Shown here piece by piece: positions 43,953-48,249 of a stretch of DNA of 48,249 bases. Each line of letters begins with the position of its first letter. Position 1 is the stretch's first letter. Made by a program: the position numbers and the translations under genes. Origin of the DNA: Deltaproteobacteria bacterium (lineage in GTDB: Bacteria; Desulfobacterota; Deferrisomatia; Deferrisomatales; BM512). The DNA lies in assembly GCA_002869005.1 (NCBI GenBank), contig PKTU01000169.1:1-48249 (forward strand), given 5' to 3'. Under the pieces are notes generated by a model. The model did no database searches and had not been told where the DNA came from. It worked only from the letters and a program-made list of their open reading frames with translations.

Positions 43953-44462
43953 ATGCGAAAGAGATTCATCTCTCTAATCCTCTTTACACTCCTTGCCATA
44001 CCTGCTTTTGCCTTGGCCGGTATGGGAGGAGGAACACTGTTAGCCGTCGGTGAGAAGGCTCCGGATTTTACATTTAAAGACTTGAATGGCGCGGAGGGTT
44101 CCCTTTACACAGAGGCGGAAGGGCAGCCTCTGTTGCTGCTCTTTGTTCAGCGTACTTGTCGTTCATGCCAAAGAGAGATGGATTTTCTAAGTGAGCTAAA
44201 AGCTAAAAATCCTGCCTTGAATGTTTTTGGGGTTTTTGTCGATGCGGTAGCTCGTGATTTCCCACAATTCCTGGCTGAAAAGAACGTAACATTCAGGTTC
44301 ATGTGGGACGCAGAGTATGAGATCGCAGATTTGTTTGGCGTATCTTTTACACCCACAAGCTTTCTCCTTGATAGTGAACGCAAAGTTTCTCAGGTTTATC
44401 GCGGCTGGTCAAAGAAGGGCGAGAAGCTTGCTAGCGATTTCGAGGAGATATCGTCAAAATAA
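43953..44462 (+). CDS. Exported thioredoxin-fold protein (TlpA/AhpC-TSA type)
   Basis: A 169-residue protein with an N-terminal signal or anchor (~5-22). The thioredoxin-like domain starts VGEKAPDFTFKDLNG, the AhpC/TSA-type opening, and has a redox pair C69-R-S-C72 in FVQRTCRSCQ; the usual Trp before the first Cys is replaced by Thr. FGVSFTPTSFLLD supplies the cis-Pro loop. It is likely a periplasmic disulphide reductase, for example keeping cytochrome c cysteines reduced (inferred; multihaem cytochrome at 38310). ATG 43953 with GAGG upstream is preferred to the GTG at 43941. Confidence 0.85.
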   Translation: MRKRFISLILFTLLAIPAFALAGMGGGTLLAVGEKAPDFTFKDLNGAEGSLYTEAEGQPLLLLFVQRTCRSCQREMDFLSELKAKNPALNVFGVFVDAVARDFPQFLAEKNVTFRFMWDAEYEIADLFGVSFTPTSFLLDSERKVSQVYRGWSKKGEKLASDFEEISSK

Positions 44463-44496
44463 GGTATAATTCCACTTAGGTGGAGCATCCAAACAT

Positions 44497-44524
44497 AAGC
44501 CCTCCACATGGAGGGCTTTTTTAT
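44497..44524 (+). terminator. Terminator after thioredoxin-fold gene
   Basis: AAGCCCTCCA, CA, TGGAGGGCTT then TTTTATT. Confidence 0.9.
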
Positions 44525-44548
44525 TAACCTGCCAAAAGGAGGTCTCTT

Positions 44549-44722
44549 GTGGATACAAATGTTAAGGAAAAAGTAATGGCTTTAGCTAAGGAGGGGAAGC
44601 TGCCTTGTAAAAAAGCATTGGCCCTCGCAGATGAACTTGGTGTTTCCCCCTCGGCGGTCGGGAAGGCGGCAAACGATAGCTCAATAAAGATAGTCGGCTG
44701 CCAGTTGGGGTGTTTTGGCTAA
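44549..44722 (+). CDS. 57-residue protein with C-terminal CQLGCFG motif
   Basis: A short gene with an excellent SD (AAAAGGAGG, 7 nt before GTG 44549) and stop TAA 44720-44722. The protein has a helical, HTH-like body (VMALAKEGKLPCKKALALADELGVSPSAVGKAAN) and ends SIKIVGCQLGCFG. The internal Cys (LPC) and the terminal CxxxC could bind a metal or cluster. The LGVSPSAVGKAA segment reads like a small winged-helix recognition unit. I believe similar mini-proteins exist in anaerobes but cannot name a family or role. It sits between two terminators, so it is an independent gene on the plus strand. Confidence 0.75.
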   Translation: MDTNVKEKVMALAKEGKLPCKKALALADELGVSPSAVGKAANDSSIKIVGCQLGCFG

Positions 44723-44748
44723 AGAAAGTTGCTATAGCTCCAGCAAAA

Positions 44749-44781
44749 AAAAGAGGCCGGTCCAAGGGACCGGCCTCTTTC
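44749..44781. terminator. Bidirectional terminator between the 57-residue gene and hppA
   Basis: AAAGAGGCCGGTCC, loop AAG, GGACCGGCCTCTTT: 14-bp perfect stem. The minus-strand side has eight T, so it is strongest for hppA. Confidence 0.93.
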
Positions 44782-44799
44782 AGTCTAAAGCTGCTGCCC

Positions 44800-46788
44800 C
44801 TAGAGGAGGGGAGCTATAACCAGGCTCACAACGCTCATGAGCTTGATGAGGATGTTCATTGAGGGACCGGAGGTATCTTTGAAAGGGTCACCCACGGTGT
44901 CGCCTGTAACTGCTGCTTTGTGGGCATCAGAGCCCTTGCCGCCCATGGCGCCCTGCTCGATGTATTTCTTGGCGTTATCCCAGGCACCGCCAGCATTGGA
45001 CATGAAAAGGGCCATCAGGACGCCTGCGACGGTGGCACCGGCGAGCATGCCGCCAAGGGCCTCAGCGCCAAGGATGAAGCCTATCGCCACGGGTGCCAGA
45101 ACAGCGGTGCAACCAGGCACAACCATCTTCCTGAGGGCTGCCTGCGTTGAGATGGCTACGCAGGAAGCTGTGTCGGGCTTACCCTCACCCTCGAGGAGGC
45201 CGGGAATTTCGCGGAACTGACGGCGAACCTCAGTGACCATGTCAGCGGCAGCGTCGCCGACCGCAGTCATAGTCATGGCACCAACCAGGAAGGGAATCAC
45301 GCCGCCGAGGAGGAGGCCGATAACCGTCATGGGGTTGGTGAGGTCAATTGAATCGAGCCGAGCCGCTGCTGAGTAAGCGGCGAAAAGCGCGAGGGCCGTT
45401 AGCGCCGCAGAGCCTATGGCGAAACCCTTACCGATGGCAGCAGTGGTGTTGCCCTGGCTGTCGAGCGCGTCTGTGATCTCACGGACTTCGGGGCCCAGAC
45501 CGCCCATCTCGGAGATGCCGCCCGCGTTATCGGCGATGGGGCCGTAAGCGTCAACGGACATGGTTACGCCGACGGTGGAGAGCATGCCAACTGCCGCGAT
45601 GCCTATGCCATAGAGGCCGGCGAGAGAGTACGCTCCAAAGATTGCAGCGCAGATGAGTATTACGGGAATCGCGCAGGACTCCATGCCGACGGCGAGGCCA
45701 GTGATGATATTTGTAGCGGGACCTGTTTCAGAAGCCTCAGCGATACGCACGATAGGCTTGGCGGCCGTGTAGTATTCAGTGACGAGGCCGATGCATATAC
45801 CGGCTACGAGGCCGAAGATCATCGACCAGTATACGCCGATGTCGAGGCCCATCTTGGTGGTAAGGAAGTAAGCTGCGACCACAAGGAGGACCGCTGAAAC
45901 GAAGGTTACGTTGCGGAGAGCTTTCGCGGGGCCCTGGCTTTCAAGCATCTTCATTGAGAAGACGCCCACGAGGCTCGCTACGAGGCCAATCATAATTATG
46001 AACAGCGGGTAGGACATGTAGGCAACGGGGTTTTGCGTAATCATCGCGGAGGTGCTTGTTGCGGCGATGGCGATGGTCGCGATTACCGAACCTACATAGG
46101 ACTCGAAGATGTCAGCGCCCATACCGGCGGTGTCGCCGACGTTGTCGCCGACGTTATCAGCAATGGTAGCAGGGTTGCGGGGGTCATCCTCGGGGATGCC
46201 TGCCTCAACCTTGCCCACGAGGTCTGCGCCTACGTCAGCAGCTTTCGTATAGATGCCGCCGCCGACACGGGCGAAGAGCGCGATTGATGAAGCGCCCATT
46301 GCGAAACCGTTGATGTAGATAGCGGTTTTGGGATCGCCGAAGAAGTAGAAAAGAACGCCTACGCCGATAAGGCCAAGGCTTGCAACGGAGAGACCCATGA
46401 CAGCGCCGCCGGAGAAAGCGGTATTAAGGGCTTTGCCCATGCCTGACGAGCGCGCAGCTTCAGAGGTACGGACATTTGCCCGGGTCGCTGCCTTCATGCC
46501 AAAAAAACCGGCGAGCATAGAGCAGCCGGCGCCGCCAAGGAATGCGAAGGCGGTATTGGGCGAGATCTTCCAGAAAAGAAGAAAGAAGACTACGGCAATG
46601 AAGATTGCGAGCAGCTTATACTCGCTGGCGAGAAATACCATCGCACCTTCATGGATGGCTTCTGAAATCTCTACCATCTTCTCGTTGCCGGCGCTTAGTT
46701 TCGTAATTGCAGCGTAAATTATCGCTGCTGCCGCCAGGCCCACGATGCCGATAAACGGGGCTAGGTTGGTCCAGTTGTCGAGGTTCAT
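44800..46788 (-). CDS. hppA: Membrane-bound proton/sodium-translocating pyrophosphatase, K+-dependent type
   Basis: A 662-residue integral protein with about 15-16 helices that couples PPi hydrolysis to ion export. The catalytic signature is [22 protein letters not shown] followed by [10 protein letters not shown], and a second acidic set is [12 protein letters not shown], with [15 protein letters not shown] near the end. Residues GNTTAAIG (446-453) have Ala and Gly where K+-independent enzymes carry Lys and Thr, so the enzyme should need K+. Whether it moves H+ or Na+ cannot be decided by eye. Its ATG overlaps the pth stop by 4 bases. Confidence 0.95.
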   Translation of the reverse strand: MNLDNWTNLAPFIGIVGLAAAAIIYAAITKLSAGNEKMVEISEAIHEGAMVFLASEYKLLAIFIAVVFFLLFWKISPNTAFAFLGGAGCSMLAGFFGMKAATRANVRTSEAARSSGMGKALNTAFSGGAVMGLSVASLGLIGVGVLFYFFGDPKTAIYINGFAMGASSIALFARVGGGIYTKAADVGADLVGKVEAGIPEDDPRNPATIADNVGDNVGDTAGMGADIFESYVGSVIATIAIAATSTSAMITQNPVAYMSYPLFIIMIGLVASLVGVFSMKMLESQGPAKALRNVTFVSAVLLVVAAYFLTTKMGLDIGVYWSMIFGLVAGICIGLVTEYYTAAKPIVRIAEASETGPATNIITGLAVGMESCAIPVILICAAIFGAYSLAGLYGIGIAAVGMLSTVGVTMSVDAYGPIADNAGGISEMGGLGPEVREITDALDSQGNTTAAIGKGFAIGSAALTALALFAAYSAAARLDSIDLTNPMTVIGLLLGGVIPFLVGAMTMTAVGDAAADMVTEVRRQFREIPGLLEGEGKPDTASCVAISTQAALRKMVVPGCTAVLAPVAIGFILGAEALGGMLAGATVAGVLMALFMSNAGGAWDNAKKYIEQGAMGGKGSDAHKAAVTGDTVGDPFKDTSGPSMNILIKLMSVVSLVIAPLL

Positions 46789-47372
46789 GGCTCCTCCTGT
46801 TCCTCAAAACGTAAAGAGTGGAAATGGTTCATGGCCCACTGCGGGCCTTCCTCTACTAACATTCTCAATGCTTGAGCCCCGGCCGCAATAAAGCGGGGGA
46901 GGCTCTTCGTTTCCGCCTCGGTAAAGGGTGCGAGAACGAAATCCACTACCGATAGGCCCTCGGAGGGGCCACCAACGCCAATTTTTAAACGGGAGAATTT
47001 ATCGCTCCCCAAACTGTCAATTACCGATCTGACACCGTTGTGGCCCCCGCTTGACCCGGAGGTCTTGATGCGCAGTGAGCCGAATGGAATATGCATATCG
47101 TCGTGTACAACGATAAAGGGGTCAGAGTCCAGTATAAAACTGTGTATCAAAGCTGAAACAGCCTTGCCGCTAAGGTTTATATAAGTAAGCGGCTTGGCAA
47201 GTATCAGTTTTCCCGATTGCAATGAAACGGAAGTTAGCAGCGATTCCCCCCACTCCTTCCAAGGCGGAGCGTCAAGTTCGGATGCCAGGGCATCGACAAC
47301 CATGAAGCCTGCGTTGTGCCTCGTATCCTCATACCGTGAGCCAGGGTTCCCCAACCCGACGATAAGCGCCAC
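46785..47372 (-). CDS. pth: Peptidyl-tRNA hydrolase
   Basis: A 195-residue enzyme freeing tRNA from peptidyl-tRNA. Start [23 protein letters not shown] has the catalytic His (H19). [11 protein letters not shown] supplies the Asn, HDDMHIPFG the Asp, and [11 protein letters not shown] the second Asn. The length is typical. It lies 24 bp after rplY and overlaps hppA, so prs, rplY, pth and hppA probably form one unit. Confidence 0.96.
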   Translation of the reverse strand: MALIVGLGNPGSRYEDTRHNAGFMVVDALASELDAPPWKEWGESLLTSVSLQSGKLILAKPLTYINLSGKAVSALIHSFILDSDPFIVVHDDMHIPFGSLRIKTSGSSGGHNGVRSVIDSLGSDKFSRLKIGVGGPSEGLSVVDFVLAPFTEAETKSLPRFIAAGAQALRMLVEEGPQWAMNHFHSLRFEEQEEP

Positions 47373-47396
47373 GTTGCCTTTCTTCCTTTTGCTTCG

Positions 47397-48047
47397 CTAT
47401 TCCTCTTCGGACTCTGCTGTCTCGGTGGAGCCCTCCTCTTCAAGCTCTTCCTCTTCGCCTTCTGCCGCTTCATCGGAAGTGGCTGCCGGGGCTACTATGG
47501 CGCAGACGGCTAGCTTGCCGGGCTGCAGGAAGGTAACTCCTTCGGGCTCCTCAATGTCGCTGATATGGATACTGTCTCCAAAGCCAAGTTTGGAGATGTT
47601 GACGACTATGGATTCCGGCAGAGCATCGGGGAGACAAGAGACCTCAAGCGCATGGCGGGCGATCTGGAGGATTCCACCAAGCTTCTGACCCTCCGAGGTG
47701 CCTTCGAGACGGACGGGAACCTCTGCGGTGATTGCGCGGTTGAGGTCGAGCTTATAAAAATCGGCGTGCACAAAGCGGCGCTTAAGGGGATGCACCTGGA
47801 GGTCCTTTATAAGGATTTTGGCGCCGTCAAGTTCCTTGGCTTCACTCTTGAACTTGAGGAAGACGTTTCTACCGGCAGGAGTGGAGAGAGCCTTTACAAG
47901 GAGGCGCTCTTCAAAAATTACCATCACCGGCTCGGTGTCATGTCCATAGAGTATTCCGGGGACCATACCGGCGGCGCGAACCTTACGCGCTGCGCCTTTA
48001 CCCGCGGTCTCTTTGAGTTCTACGGGAAATTCAAATTCGTTAGTCAT
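47397..48047 (-). CDS. rplY: 50S ribosomal protein L25, general stress (Ctc/TL5) type
   Basis: A 216-residue two-domain L25. The 5S rRNA-binding N-domain (~1-95) includes GKGAARKVRAAGMVPGILYGHDTEPV and KDLQVHPLKRRFVHADFYKLD. The TL5/Ctc C-terminal domain (~100-185) has VPVRLEGTSEGQKLGGILQ and LEVSCLPDALPESIVVNIS. The last ~25 residues are almost entirely Glu, Ser, Thr and Ala (acidic tail). It sits between prs and pth, the widespread order. Confidence 0.95.
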   Translation of the reverse strand: MTNEFEFPVELKETAGKGAARKVRAAGMVPGILYGHDTEPVMVIFEERLLVKALSTPAGRNVFLKFKSEAKELDGAKILIKDLQVHPLKRRFVHADFYKLDLNRAITAEVPVRLEGTSEGQKLGGILQIARHALEVSCLPDALPESIVVNISKLGFGDSIHISDIEEPEGVTFLQPGKLAVCAIVAPAATSDEAAEGEEEELEEEGSTETAESEEE

Positions 48048-48102
48048 GGCTTGTTCCTTCTAAACGTTGATAAAACGCTGAATGTTCAAATGTTGGTGTT
48101 TA

Positions 48103-48249
48103 TCAATCAAAAAGCGAGCTTACGGAGCCCCGCTCTTGAATCCTGGTAATTGCCTCAGCTAGTAAAGAGGCTACGGATAGCACTTTTATCTTCTCACACT
48201 CACGTGCCGGGCCGGAGAGGGCTATTGTGTCGGAGGTGATGAGCTCCTC
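48103..48249 (-). CDS. prs: Ribose-phosphate pyrophosphokinase, C-terminal end (runs off right edge)
   Basis: The last 48 residues are present: EELITSDTIALSGPAREC, then EKIKVLSVASLLAEAITRI and the ending GSVSSLFD. The (E)LxxTDTIxL, KIxVLSVAxLLAEAIxRI and SVSSLFD segments are the standard C-terminus of Prs, which makes PRPP from ribose 5-phosphate and ATP. The rest of the gene lies beyond the window. The stop is TGA at 48105-48103, 55 bp before rplY. Confidence 0.93.
   Translation of the reverse strand, partial: EELITSDTIALSGPARECEKIKVLSVASLLAEAITRIQERGSVSSLFD

Overview
The window looks like a chromosomal segment of a Gram-negative anaerobic or microaerobic bacterium of the deltaproteobacterial type (Desulfobacterota sensu lato; inferred, no 16S is present). 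Supporting signs are the dnaA-dnaN-recF-gyrB origin block with a long, proteobacterial-type GyrB, the pgk-tpiA-secG-tRNA-Leu order, tandem type IV pilins behind a sigma-54 promoter, a membrane pyrophosphatase of the K+-dependent type, a small multihaem c-type cytochrome, a double-ferredoxin protein and a sigma-54 enhancer-binding protein. Most of the window is dense core chromosome. No insertion sequence with a transposase, no prophage and no CRISPR array is visible.

Layout. 1-1641: an edge-truncated conserved hypothetical gene and a sugar-nucleotidyltransferase-like gene, probably the end of a surface-glycan region, separated by gene-poor AT-rich DNA. 2038-6186 (minus): a periplasmic binding protein, a hybrid-like sensor kinase and a LuxR-type response regulator in one tight operon. 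6607-11724: a PilZ protein, then a RocR-like sigma-54 activator convergent with two BCCT (betaine/choline/carnitine) transporters, one with a clear -24/-12 promoter. 12153-17335: a TIGR01777 epimerase, an arsenate reductase plus ACR3 arsenite pump, an acetyl-CoA acetyltransferase and an Fe-S protein.

17494-24584: replication origin block. Clustered DnaA boxes lie before dnaA. A second set with a GC-rich spacer, DnaA-trio repeats and an AT-rich stretch lies between dnaA and dnaN. recF and gyrB follow. 24945-27729: modABC molybdate import behind a consensus sigma-54 promoter with an upstream 22-bp palindrome, and a DUF2905 protein. 27965-29067: two type IV pilin genes.

29120-38675: rdgB, rph and a zinc-ligand-less amidase-like protein (minus), then a gamma-carbonic anhydrase, dnaJ-hspR, comEC, a GAF-GGDEF cyclase, hisS and a tetrahaem cytochrome (plus). 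38775-44722: aspS, an Rrf2 regulator with a palindrome over its -10, pgk-tpiA-secG, tRNA-Leu(GAG), a thioredoxin-fold protein and a 57-residue Cys-containing protein. 44800-48249 (minus): prs (partial), rplY, pth, hppA.

There is no single obviously new defence or mobile system. The most interesting signals are regulatory: three sigma-54 promoters each with an upstream inverted repeat, a textbook DnaA-trio origin and operator-like palindromes before the Rrf2 and dnaJ-hspR genes. On the protein side they are a secreted pseudo-amidase, the binding protein-kinase-regulator operon and a conserved-looking CxxxC mini-protein. All calls are from reading the sequence; no database search was run.
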